DNA of 32,266 nt, from assembly GCA_937958005.1 (NCBI GenBank), contig CALGOB010000195.1, positions 1 to 32,266 on the forward strand, read 5' to 3'. The notes under the pieces are model-generated. The model was given only the letters and a program-made list of their open reading frames with translations. It searched no databases and was not told where the DNA came from. Positions 17,735-24,993 of this stretch are shown here, in pieces; positions within the stretch are counted from its first letter, which is position 1, and each line of letters starts with the position of its first letter. The stretch is from an uncultured Cyclobacteriaceae bacterium (GTDB lineage Bacteria > Bacteroidota > Bacteroidia > Cytophagales > Cyclobacteriaceae). Position numbers and translations under genes: made by a program.

Positions 17735-18686
17735 GTAGTTTGCGATGGGATTTTAGAGGCAAAATGCCAAAATAGTAAATAATCAAAAATAATGAAGCTA
17801 AGATAATGCTTAATTTAATACTCCAATGCCAATTGCTATATCTGGTGACGAAGGATTCTAAGAAGCCGGCCAAGATAAAAAAAGGAATTAACCCAATAAT
17901 CACTTTAATTCCATTAACAGCTCCTTTTTTAAAAGATTCCAAACGAGGAAGTGTCCCTGGATAGAGATAACTATTGCCTAAAGCAATACCAGCACCTCCA
18001 GCTATAATAATGATGGAAATTTCTACAGTACCATGAATCCAGATACTTAAGAAGCTTGCGATTAAAAGACCCTTTTGGTGAAAGAAATACTGAAATGCAC
18101 CCAGCATTATGCCATTCTGTAATAAAATAAAACCACTACCAATAGAAAAGAATAGGCCTAAAGCAAAAGCAGCAAAAGCGACCCTAATGTTGTTAACCGT
18201 AATATAGGCAAACATAAATCCACGGGACATACTGCTATATACTCCAGTAGGATCTCCTTTTTCAATATTTTTTAAAGTCATGTCAACATATGAGTCTCCT
18301 AAAATAAGACGAGTAAAAGTAGCATCATTTTTAGCTGAAATAACTCCTATTAATACAGCAATAGAAAATACAATTAGCGCTATTAATAGTTCTTTTCGCA
18401 TATTGTAAACAACCAATGGGAGTTCTTTTGTCCAAAAGGTTAGAATTCTACTGCTTTTTTCCTTTTTGTTTATATAAATAGAATGATGAAGTTTTGAAGC
18501 AATGGAATTTAAATAATTCGTCACATTACTTTTAGGATATTGGGTTCTTGCAAATGAAAGGTCATCTGTTAATTGGATGTAATATTCAGCAAGAGTATCA
18601 GGATTTTTGGCTTGATCGAAGTTGACATAGCTTTCAATCTCTTTCCATTTATCACCATTTAATTTCACAAAGACAGCTTCTCTCAT
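17694..18686 (-). CDS. SpoIIM-like (stage II sporulation protein M family) membrane protein
   Basis: The 330-residue protein has a soluble N-terminal domain of about 95 residues with a WKEIESYV start, then five or so membrane helices: near 103-121, 168-190, 195-210, 213-236 and 257-310. The conserved SpoIIM features are GFMFAYITVNNIRVAFAAFA and the WIHGTVEISIIIIAGGAGI stretch. The organism is not a spore-former in any evident way; in Bacteroidota this family travels with MoxR, DUF58 and DUF4129 genes and often an RDD membrane protein, which is absent upstream here. It is the first gene of the six-gene operon. No clear TAnnTTTG box was found just upstream. Confidence 0.9.
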   Translation of the reverse strand: MREAVFVKLNGDKWKEIESYVNFDQAKNPDTLAEYYIQLTDDLSFARTQYPKSNVTNYLNSIASKLHHSIYINKKEKSSRILTFWTKELPLVVYNMRKELLIALIVFSIAVLIGVISAKNDATFTRLILGDSYVDMTLKNIEKGDPTGVYSSMSRGFMFAYITVNNIRVAFAAFALGLFFSIGSGFILLQNGIMLGAFQYFFHQKGLLIASFLSIWIHGTVEISIIIIAGGAGIALGNSYLYPGTLPRLESFKKGAVNGIKVIIGLIPFFILAGFLESFVTRYSNWHWSIKLSIILASLFLIIYYFGILPLKSHRKLHATANHTSKTERL

Positions 18687-18854
18687 TTTACCACATTTTT
18701 GCTTCTTATATTGAGGTGTGTTTTATTTCTATTTAGCAGGATGAATAGAAATTGTCTGTCAATATAAGCATTGCTTGTAAATCTAATGATCAATTGTCTA
18801 AAAAATAAGACTTCTCAGAATTATTGATGCATGGTTTTTAATTTTCACAATTCA

Positions 18855-19012
18855 AAATAAACCAACCCTGACCCAGTGGCTCTGCTGAGAAAGCTACGGC
18901 ACTCGCAGAAGGGTACGGGGTATCTATGGGCAATTATTTAATGATCGACTCAACACCCGTGGATGAGTCGGGGTACCAGACCAGGGGAATTAATATCCCT
19001 TAGGGATTAAAT
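18855..19012 (+). repeat. Family A structured repeat, long copy A3
   Basis: At about 158 bp this is the longest copy. The extra sequence sits at hairpin tips and one junction: about 38 nt replaces the AA loop of hairpin 1, the hairpin 2 loop grows to about 11 nt while the stem lengthens to GACTCA/TGAGTC, and a CCAGACCAGG piece follows. Hairpin 3 (ATCCC/GGGAT) is unchanged. Hairpin 1 arms are CCCTG/CGGGG with one T-G pair. It lies 23 bp before family B copy B3, in the 18687-19316 gap upstream of the SpoIIM operon. Confidence 0.85.
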
Positions 19013-19035
19013 GATAAAGTAGTTCTTGTTCAATT

Positions 19036-19129
19036 TAACCCGAATGATACAATAGAAATTTGATGCAAACCATAACTAACCGTCATTTATGATTTTCTCT
19101 TAAAAGTCTAATGCATGATTCGGGTTTAA
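19036..19129 (+). mobile_element. Family B MITE-like element, full copy B3
   Basis: 94 bp, nearly identical to B2 over its full length. The terminal inverted repeats are AACCCGAATGATACA (19037-19051) and TGCATGATTCGGGTT (19113-19127), matching at 13 of 15 positions. It has the same core, TTTTCTCTTAAAAGTCTAA, and no ORF. Confidence 0.8.
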
Positions 19130-19239
19130 TACATGATTTGCGAAGGAATCAGGTAGTTGTGATCTAATGCCTGTCTAATAATTTGTAAATAATTGAGATA
19201 CAGCATGATAAAATTTCTAGATTGAGTGATTGCTGTGAA

Positions 19240-19285
19240 TTATCTAAACATTACTTTAATGTTATCTAAATGTTAATTACTTTTG
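19240..19285 (+). promoter_or_regulatory. Candidate promoter/operator of the small membrane gene
   Basis: TACTTTTG (19278-19285) fits the -7 box TAnnTTTG, 31 bp before the ATG; only a weak TTTA is found at a suitable -33 distance. Upstream, TTATCTAAA occurs twice in direct orientation 22 bp apart (19240-19248 and 19262-19270), and AACATT/AATGTT forms an inverted repeat (19247-19252 and 19258-19263). These look like possible regulator sites. Confidence 0.4.
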
Positions 19286-19316
19286 TTGTCCGACCGATCA
19301 GAAAAAAGCAAAACTT

Positions 19317-19673
19317 ATGGAAGACAAAAGAGTAATAGACAATAGAATTATTGATTTAAATTGGAGAGCCTTGCCTCTTTATGACCGTCTAATGTCAAAA
19401 AAAATAGCGCTCAGAGATTGTAAGCATTGTTGTAAAGATAGAAGAAGGGAACTTCGTTCTATGCTTAGGATGAGCAATCTATCGCTGATTATATTTTTGG
19501 GTTGTTTAAGTTTTATTGTGTTATTCACAGCAGACTATAGCCAAAGTTTATGTTGGTTATTTATCTGCGGTATTGTTACGTTGTTGCTTCAGCGAATAGA
19601 ATTCTCTTATCAGTTGATGTGTCTAAAAGAAGTAAAGTTTCTTAAAAAAGTTAAAAAGAGAATTTCTCACTAA
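19317..19673 (+). CDS. Hypothetical small membrane protein (118 aa)
   Basis: A basic N-terminal half (about 1-52) with a cysteine cluster (DCKHCCKDRRRE, 34-45) is followed by two transmembrane helices (about 53-71 and 77-93) and a Lys-rich tail (KKVKKRISH). It belongs to no family I recognise. The cysteines could bind metal or be incidental. It is flanked by the A3/B3 repeats upstream and converges on the ABC transporter operon. The promoter-like box just upstream and clean codon structure support a real gene. Confidence 0.6.
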   Translation: MEDKRVIDNRIIDLNWRALPLYDRLMSKKIALRDCKHCCKDRRRELRSMLRMSNLSLIIFLGCLSFIVLFTADYSQSLCWLFICGIVTLLLQRIEFSYQLMCLKEVKFLKKVKKRISH

Positions 19674-19796
19674 ATACTTCTTCTACGTGATCTTACTTTA
19701 AGACACAGCTCAAAGCATGAAACACTTTTTTTCTATGATGATAATGTAAGAATACTCATCAAATCTTGCGGAAATGTTTCGAAGCGATTGGGTTAT

Positions 19797-20849
19797 TCAG
19801 ATTTTTTTTTCAGAAGGGTCATCAAATACTATTAATCGGTCTATGCCTAAGTCAAAGTGGATTACATCAGAAATCTCATACAGTTTATGTTGAGATCTAA
19901 GGTGAATATGCTCTCCCCCATCTTCAGCTGCTACTTGGTATTCGAAATGAGCTCCTAAGTATTGAATTGAATTTACTTTGCCTTTCAATTTCTCTTCATC
20001 TGTGGTGATGGATACTGCTTCTGGTCTAATTCCAATTTTTATCGTATTTTTAGCAGCCTTAAGTTGAATGAGACCAAATTTAGTTTGTATTCCTCCTTCC
20101 TTTTTTACTCCAGAAATAATACTGATTTCACCAAAGAAACGTGCAACATAAGGGTTTTGAGGTTGATTATACAATTCAATAGGATTTCCTATTTGTATCA
20201 TTTTACCATTTTTTAAAATGGCAATTTTGTCAGCCATGCTAAATGCATCCTGAGAATCATGAGTTACCATGATGGTTGTGATACCACTTTTGCTTAATAT
20301 GCCTTTGATTTCATGTCTTACCTTTACACGCAAAATTTCATCAAGGTTGCTAAATGGCTCATCCATTAACAGGATTTTGGGCTTTGCAACTAATGCCCTT
20401 GCTAGGGCAACTCTTTGTTTTTGTCCACCTGATAATTCGTGTGGATACCTTTTTTCAAGGCCGGTTAGATTGGTAAGTTCCATTACCTCATCTGTCCTCA
20501 CTTTTCTTTCAGTATTACTCAGTTTGGAAATTCCGTAAGCAATGTTTTTAGAAACAGTCATGTGAGGAAATAATGCCAAGTCTTGAAAAACCAAACCTAC
20601 GTTTCGTGCTTCAGGTTTTACGGTCTTGGTTGAGTTGCTCATTGTTTCATTTAGGATAGAAATGCTTCCTCCCTGTATGTTTTCAAAACCGGCAATAGTT
20701 CTAAGCAAAGTAGTTTTTCCACAGCCGCTTTCCCCCGTTAGTGCTAGAATTTCTCCAGAATTAACTTCTAAGGATATTCCTTTAAGTACAAAATCCTTTG
20801 CACCTTCAAACTTCTTGTTTAAATCCCTGATTGATAGTGCCGAACTCAT
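19797..20849 (-). CDS. ABC transporter ATP-binding protein, Fe3+/FbpC type
   Basis: The 350-residue ATPase has Walker A GESGCGKTT (39-47), Q-loop Q89, signature LSGGQ (139-143), Walker B ILLMDEP (159-165) and the switch His H197 (VTHDSQD). A C-terminal TOBE-like beta domain (about 245-345) is typical of the FbpC/PotA group that drives uptake of ferric iron, polyamines or similar solutes. The upstream permease gene overlaps it by 4 bp (ATGA), so both are made together. The permease's fused FbpB-like form favours iron(III), but this is inference. No substrate-binding protein gene is present on either side. Confidence 0.92.
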   Translation of the reverse strand: MSSALSIRDLNKKFEGAKDFVLKGISLEVNSGEILALTGESGCGKTTLLRTIAGFENIQGGSISILNETMSNSTKTVKPEARNVGLVFQDLALFPHMTVSKNIAYGISKLSNTERKVRTDEVMELTNLTGLEKRYPHELSGGQKQRVALARALVAKPKILLMDEPFSNLDEILRVKVRHEIKGILSKSGITTIMVTHDSQDAFSMADKIAILKNGKMIQIGNPIELYNQPQNPYVARFFGEISIISGVKKEGGIQTKFGLIQLKAAKNTIKIGIRPEAVSITTDEEKLKGKVNSIQYLGAHFEYQVAAEDGGEHIHLRSQHKLYEISDVIHFDLGIDRLIVFDDPSEKKI

Positions 20850-22465
20850 TTATTTTGTTTGGTTAACCTGTTAAGTAAAAATATAGGAATCATGCCAATG
20901 AAAATAATCATCAGGCTAGCTGGGGCTGCTTTGTCTACCATTTCATCATTGGCATATTGAAAGGCACTGGTCGCTAAAGTCGTAAAATTGAAAGGGCGTA
21001 ATATTAAAGTCAGTGGAAGTTCTTTCATCACATCCACAAATACAATTAATAGGGCCGCAACAATCCCTTTTTGCAGAATAGGAAGGTCTATTTTGATCAG
21101 GTTTTCCCATGGTTTAATTCCTAATGACCTACCAGCTTCATTGAGATTATGTGGTAGACTTTTGAAAGCAGCCTCTAATGGCCCAAAGCCGACTGCGAAA
21201 TACCTGACTAAATAGGCATAAATTAAAGCAAAAATGCTTCCTGTAATGAGCAATTTGATTTTTATGGAAAAGGTTTCTTCTAAGAAATTTAGAAGGTAAC
21301 GGTCTATCCCTATAATTAAAATCATAATGCCAACTGCTATGACCGCCCCTGGTACTGAATAGCCAAGCATAGTAATCTTGGCAATACTGTCCCATTTTTT
21401 GGATTTAAGCATCTTGGTAGCATAATTTAAAATGATTGCCAAAAGAACAATTAGGACAGCAGCACTTGCTGATAGGGCAAAACTATTTAGAATGGCTTCT
21501 ACTAAGCTGCTTTGTAACACTTCTTTCCAAGTAAAAACTGTCCAATAAATTAGTTGGAAGACTGGTACGACTAGTCCGAAAATTATGGGGAATATACAGA
21601 CAGTGACTGCGGCCAATTTTGTCAACCCTTTTGGCTTAGTCGTTCTTAACTGTTGATTGCTTGAACTAGATTCGTATTGTGCTTTACCGCGTTGCCACTT
21701 TTCAATGAGTATGATACTGAAAATGACAGTCATTAACATGGAGGCAAGGTAAATGGCCGATTGTAAATCACCCAATGAAAGCCAAGATCTAAATATTCCC
21801 GTTGTGAAAGTGTTAACACCATAATATTTTACCGTACCATAATCATTTAATGTCTCCATGATAACGAGAAGTAGTCCAGCAACTATAGCAGGTCTAGCGA
21901 TGGGTAGTACAATAGTAAAAAAGGTCTTTTTCGGAGAAATACCTAGAGAGGATGAGACTTCAGTCAGGTGGCTATTTTGTCTTCCAAATGCAGACCTAGC
22001 TGATAGATATATATAAGGATATAGTACAGTAGCCATTACCCAGATAACACCATAGATATTTTGAATATCAAAATAAACATCATTAATCGCGAACTGATTT
22101 CTGAGAAGAGAGCGAATAGGCCCCGCATAGTCTAGTAATCCACTATAGGCAAAAGCGTTGATATAGGTAGGTATTGCTAAAGGAAGGATCAATAGCCATT
22201 CAATAGTCTTTTTATAGGGGATGTCGTATTTAGTCACAAACCATGCTGCACTTATGCCCATAGTAAGAGCAAGTAGGCTGATGCCGCTTACTAAAATAAC
22301 TGAATTCCAGATATATTCATTCAGTAAGTAGTTGTAGATATGGAGCCAAGTATCAGATGGTTTTTGAAAAAGATAAGAAAAGATGATGAAAATAGGGATA
22401 CACAACAGCAGGATGATTCCTGCTATGGCACTCTGTCTGATTCCTATGCGCTTACCTATATTCAC
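20846..22465 (-). CDS. ABC transporter permease, fused Fe3+/FbpB type
   Basis: The 539-residue inner-membrane protein has about twelve helices arranged as two tandem BPD_transp_1 permease domains (about 50-255 and 320-530), as in FbpB/SfuB iron(III) permeases. Each half has an EAA-like loop that contacts the ATPase: SSLGISPKKTFFTIVLPIARPA (about 166-187) and NEAGRSLGIKPWENLIKIDLP in the second half. Its stop overlaps the ATPase start by 4 bp. No periplasmic binding protein lies in the window, so the partner must be encoded elsewhere or be absent. Transcription would start in the gap containing family B copy B4. Confidence 0.92.
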   Translation of the reverse strand: MNIGKRIGIRQSAIAGIILLLCIPIFIIFSYLFQKPSDTWLHIYNYLLNEYIWNSVILVSGISLLALTMGISAAWFVTKYDIPYKKTIEWLLILPLAIPTYINAFAYSGLLDYAGPIRSLLRNQFAINDVYFDIQNIYGVIWVMATVLYPYIYLSARSAFGRQNSHLTEVSSSLGISPKKTFFTIVLPIARPAIVAGLLLVIMETLNDYGTVKYYGVNTFTTGIFRSWLSLGDLQSAIYLASMLMTVIFSIILIEKWQRGKAQYESSSSNQQLRTTKPKGLTKLAAVTVCIFPIIFGLVVPVFQLIYWTVFTWKEVLQSSLVEAILNSFALSASAAVLIVLLAIILNYATKMLKSKKWDSIAKITMLGYSVPGAVIAVGIMILIIGIDRYLLNFLEETFSIKIKLLITGSIFALIYAYLVRYFAVGFGPLEAAFKSLPHNLNEAGRSLGIKPWENLIKIDLPILQKGIVAALLIVFVDVMKELPLTLILRPFNFTTLATSAFQYANDEMVDKAAPASLMIIFIGMIPIFLLNRLTKQNK

Positions 22466-22777
22466 GAATAAACTAAAATAAACGTGAAATTATATAAATA
22501 ACAGTTAACTAAAGGTAGAAATTGGGGTGATTTAACCTAAGGGGCATTAAACTTCCGCCTCTTTTTTTTAATCAGTCCAAAAAGGATAGGTTCTTAAATT
22601 TGATTTGAAATTTTGACCAAAAGAATTTTTCTGTGGCAAGGTATAAAAAACGGAATTTAGTGATCTAAATGAGTATTTTAATAATGCAATATCAGGGAAA
22701 AAGATCGGGTCAAAAAGTAATAGGAGTTTTTAGAAATTCCCTAAAATAAACCTATTTTTTGTAGACTTTTGCCCCGC

Positions 22778-22952
22778 TTAATGCATTGAAATTTTGACGC
22801 ATGGCTTAACTAACAATCATCTAATCGTTTAGTTCCTAATTTCCTCCTCATCATCATGGAGACTATGTCTGCGCTGTAAACAAGAATTTAAGCAATTATC
22901 TAAAAGCTATTTGTGATTTTCTCTTAAAAGTCTAAGGTATCATTCGGGTTTA
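22778..22952 (+). repeat. Family B repeat, rearranged copy B4
   Basis: The left half (22778-22814) matches the B2/B3 left interior (TTGACGCA...TAACTAAC) but has lost the AACCCG terminus. About 68 nt of unrelated sequence follows, and then the right half (22883-22952) with the core and the CATTCGGGTT end. The right half shares AGAATTTAAGCA plus TATCTAA with B1. The rest of the 22466-23015 gap shows nothing but the terminator. Confidence 0.7.
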
Positions 22953-22956
22953 ACAT

Positions 22957-22988
22957 AAAAAAGACTATCTCTAAAATAGAGATAGTCT
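22957..22988 (-). terminator. Rho-independent terminator of the 138-aa gene
   Basis: The stem GACTATCTCTA (22963-22973) pairs with TAGAGATAGTC (22977-22987) around loop AAA. On the minus strand it is followed by a T-tract of six. The opposite flank is also A/T-rich, so it may act on both strands. It starts 2 bp past the end of repeat B4. Confidence 0.85.
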
Positions 22989-23015
22989 CAAAAAAAGGAG
23001 TTAAACTATAAACGA

Positions 23016-23432
23016 CTAAATATTACACAGCTGAACTTCGCAATTCAGTTTCTTACTAAAACCAGAAGCAATTTTATTGATCTCTTGATTATCCATTGTA
23101 TTCCAATAAATTGATATATATTTTTCTTCTAAAATTGCCTGGTTAATAATGGGATATAAAGTGAGTAATTTTTTTATTCCATCTAAATCAAATTGACTCA
23201 ACTTGATATAGATGTTTAAGTGACTTGCAAGCAAAAAATGATCTTTGATGCTTTTTATTAAATCGTTTAATTTATAATCATATTGTTTCCCATAAAGAGC
23301 ACCACGTATGGTGACTAGGTTCAGCTGTTCCGATAAACTAATGCGTAAACTGCTATTTTCTTTAGCTAGCATACGTCTTGTGGTCATTTCTGACTCCATC
23401 CTATTAAAAGTTTTTTTCCTACTATTTTCCAT
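23016..23432 (-). CDS. Small soluble protein, possibly SiaC/DUF1987-like (138 aa)
   Basis: After a basic, polar N-terminus (about 1-33) the protein has an alternating strand/helix pattern: LNLVTIRGALYGKQ, LNIYIKLSQFDLDGIKKLL, KYISIYWNTMDNQEI and a C-terminal CEVQLCNI. The order and the W.....D.E pattern recall SiaC (DUF1987) partner-switch regulators, but the phospho-acceptor Thr/Ser motif (YFNTSS-like) is replaced by QFDLDG, so the match is weak and phosphorylation at that site is unlikely. There is no neighbouring SiaA/SiaB gene. It has its own terminator. A plain hypothetical protein is the safe label. Confidence 0.65.
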   Translation of the reverse strand: MENSRKKTFNRMESEMTTRRMLAKENSSLRISLSEQLNLVTIRGALYGKQYDYKLNDLIKSIKDHFLLASHLNIYIKLSQFDLDGIKKLLTLYPIINQAILEEKYISIYWNTMDNQEINKIASGFSKKLNCEVQLCNI

Positions 23433-23617
23433 CTGTTGTTCTTTTTCACATATTTACTATGGTAATTTTCTTGAGAGGTGTCTTATTTTGCGTGAAATCA
23501 GAGCTCAACCCATGAGGTTTTGGCCTTCTTAAACCTGTCAAGATCTACACCTACACAGCCATGCTATGATCATGTGAGTTAAATGATCTACCAGCAAGGC
23601 AGCATTGTTTACTGTTA

Positions 23618-23803
23618 TTATTCGAATTTAGAAACTTGAATTACCTGATTGGATCTATTCCCTAAAATACCTCCAATAATCAATTTGACAATGTCTGTTT
23701 CTTGAAAATCCGTTGCAGTAGATCCTAACAACTCTTCTTCAGTACAAGATAAAGTTGCCTCTGTTATTTCAGTTCTTAAATGATAATTTGTGTGTGTGCT
23801 CAT
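23618..23803 (-). CDS. Hypothetical small protein (61 aa)
   Basis: The ATG at 23803 gives MSTHTNYHLRTEITEATL..., a more natural start than the in-frame ATG 12 codons upstream (23839). The product is acidic, with a single cysteine and a short hydrophobic stretch (VKLIIGGILG). It has no signal peptide and no family I recognise. It may be a small cytoplasmic protein or a peptide precursor, since a GG lies within KLIIGGILGNRSNQ; the sequence does not settle this. No neighbouring export genes are seen. Confidence 0.45.
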   Translation of the reverse strand: MSTHTNYHLRTEITEATLSCTEEELLGSTATDFQETDIVKLIIGGILGNRSNQVIQVSKFE

Positions 23804-23839
23804 TAGTTTATGATTTTTTCTAAATTGTCTACTTAGCAA

Positions 23840-24190
23840 ATTTGGAGAGTTTCTCCTTTGTATTTCAGCGTAAAATGCTCATTAGTTAATCTGGTTAATT
23901 CACTTACTATATTTACGTGAATTACTTAGAAAAATAATTCATTTAATCAATTGATTATCAATTGTTTGATAAATTATTAAGACCCTATTTTGTCTTGTGT
24001 GAGTGTGTATGAAATTCATTAAGATAGAATAGTATTTTGTTCTTGCGTTTTTTCAATTTTCTATGACTGCTTCAACTGTCTTTATTCTGACGAATTAGAA
24101 TTACTGGCATCCAACTAAATTTCAATTTTAAGAAAAATGTCTCCTGAGTCAATTTAAATAAGGGTCTTTCCTTATCCTGAAAAACACCGT
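23840..24190. other. AT-rich gap, nothing recognised
   Basis: The only structure seen is a minor hairpin, GGAGA-GTT-TCTCC, close to the start of the small gene. No coding signal is seen on either strand. Confidence 0.4.
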
Positions 24191-24420
24191 TCCACGGCGG
24201 CCCTCTAGAATTGAGTAATCCTAAAATTAGAGGCTTTCTGCGGCGGCAGTCCGATTCATTTTTTCCATGCCGCGGGGGCGGACCCCTGAAAAAACAGAAC
24301 CGCGCGGACCGTCAAAAAAATCTACAAGGCCGCTTGGCGGTCAAAAACAACATGGTACGCCATCTCGGCTCTGCCGGGGTTTTTGACAGGCCAACCCTCC
24401 TGCATGAATATCTAAAAGTA
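24191..24420. other. GC-rich, highly foldable island of unknown origin
   Basis: Bases 24241-24400 are about 57% G+C, far above the surrounding AT-rich DNA. Hairpins include GCGGCA/TGCCGC (24243-24248 with 24268-24273) and, as an alternative, GGGG-CGGA-CCCC (24275-24286). A three-way junction is closed by GTCAAAAAC (24340-24348) and GTTTTTGAC (24379-24387); inside are ATGG-TACG-CCAT and CGGC-TCT-GCCG. An ORF reads through on the plus strand (24211-24447) but its product is low-complexity, matches nothing I know and runs into repeat A4, so I do not call it a gene. It could be a foreign element end, a structured RNA or a MITE. Confidence 0.5.
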
Positions 24421-24441
24421 GAAGTTTCGGGTAGGAAAACA

Positions 24442-24544
24442 CAATGAACCAACCCCGACCCAAGGGTACGGGGTATCTCTATCGGCCAAAAGCTTTTTTA
24501 TCGACTCAAGAGTCGGGGAATTAGGTATCCCTCAGGGATTAAAT
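24442..24544 (+). repeat. Family A structured repeat, copy A4
   Basis: About 103 bp. Hairpin 1 is CCCCG/CGGGG, hairpin 2 is GACTC-AA-GAGTC and hairpin 3 is ATCCC-TCA-GGGAT. The single-stranded middle differs most (ATCGGCCAAAAGC in place of ATGGGCAATAATT). It follows the GC-rich island with a gap of about 20 bp. Confidence 0.85.
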
Positions 24545-24993
24545 TATTTAATTGGATACCAGTAAATTAGAATTTTATAGTATTTGGAAAAAATAAGTCA
24601 AACTAATAAACCCACACAGCTCCGAGAAATACCAATCTAGATTTATAAGAAATCATTAGCAGAAACATCTTTATTCATTCAAATTTTCAAGTTATTGAAA
24701 TCAAGGAGAATTACTAGAGTTTATCACGATCTATTTTTATACTCTTAGGTTGCTGGCGAATGGTCTCTACAAAGGTGTTGACCTAACGGTGTTTTATTCC
24801 CTAGTAAATCTATTGTGATAATGATGGACGTAGTTTATACAAAAAGTATGAAAAAGATTAGAAAATATGCCCATGTACGTCCTATAAAGTTTATTAATTT
24901 CATATCGTTAGTATTTTAATTTGATATAAAATTAGCTCGACACCAGTTGATTTCTTAGCGTGTTTTTCTGAATTGGTTAAATACTGAATTCAC
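24545..24993. other. AT-rich gap downstream of the kinase operon, nothing recognised
   Basis: No ORF, no clear terminator and no repeat from the other families is visible. The kinase gene at 24994 therefore has no obvious intrinsic terminator. Confidence 0.4.

Noticed and set aside
17694-18686. Sporulation gene implying a spore-former
   Set aside because: The SpoIIM family is widespread in non-sporulating bacteria, and the neighbours are a MoxR/DUF58 cluster, not sporulation genes.
24340-24387. tRNA-like cloverleaf
   Set aside because: The three-way junction is too short, and no anticodon arm, T-loop motif or CCA end is present.
24211-24447. 78-codon plus-strand ORF over the GC-rich island
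   Set aside because: The product is low-complexity and basic, with no recognisable motif, and it ends in repeat A4. High GC lowers stop frequency, so an open frame is expected by chance.
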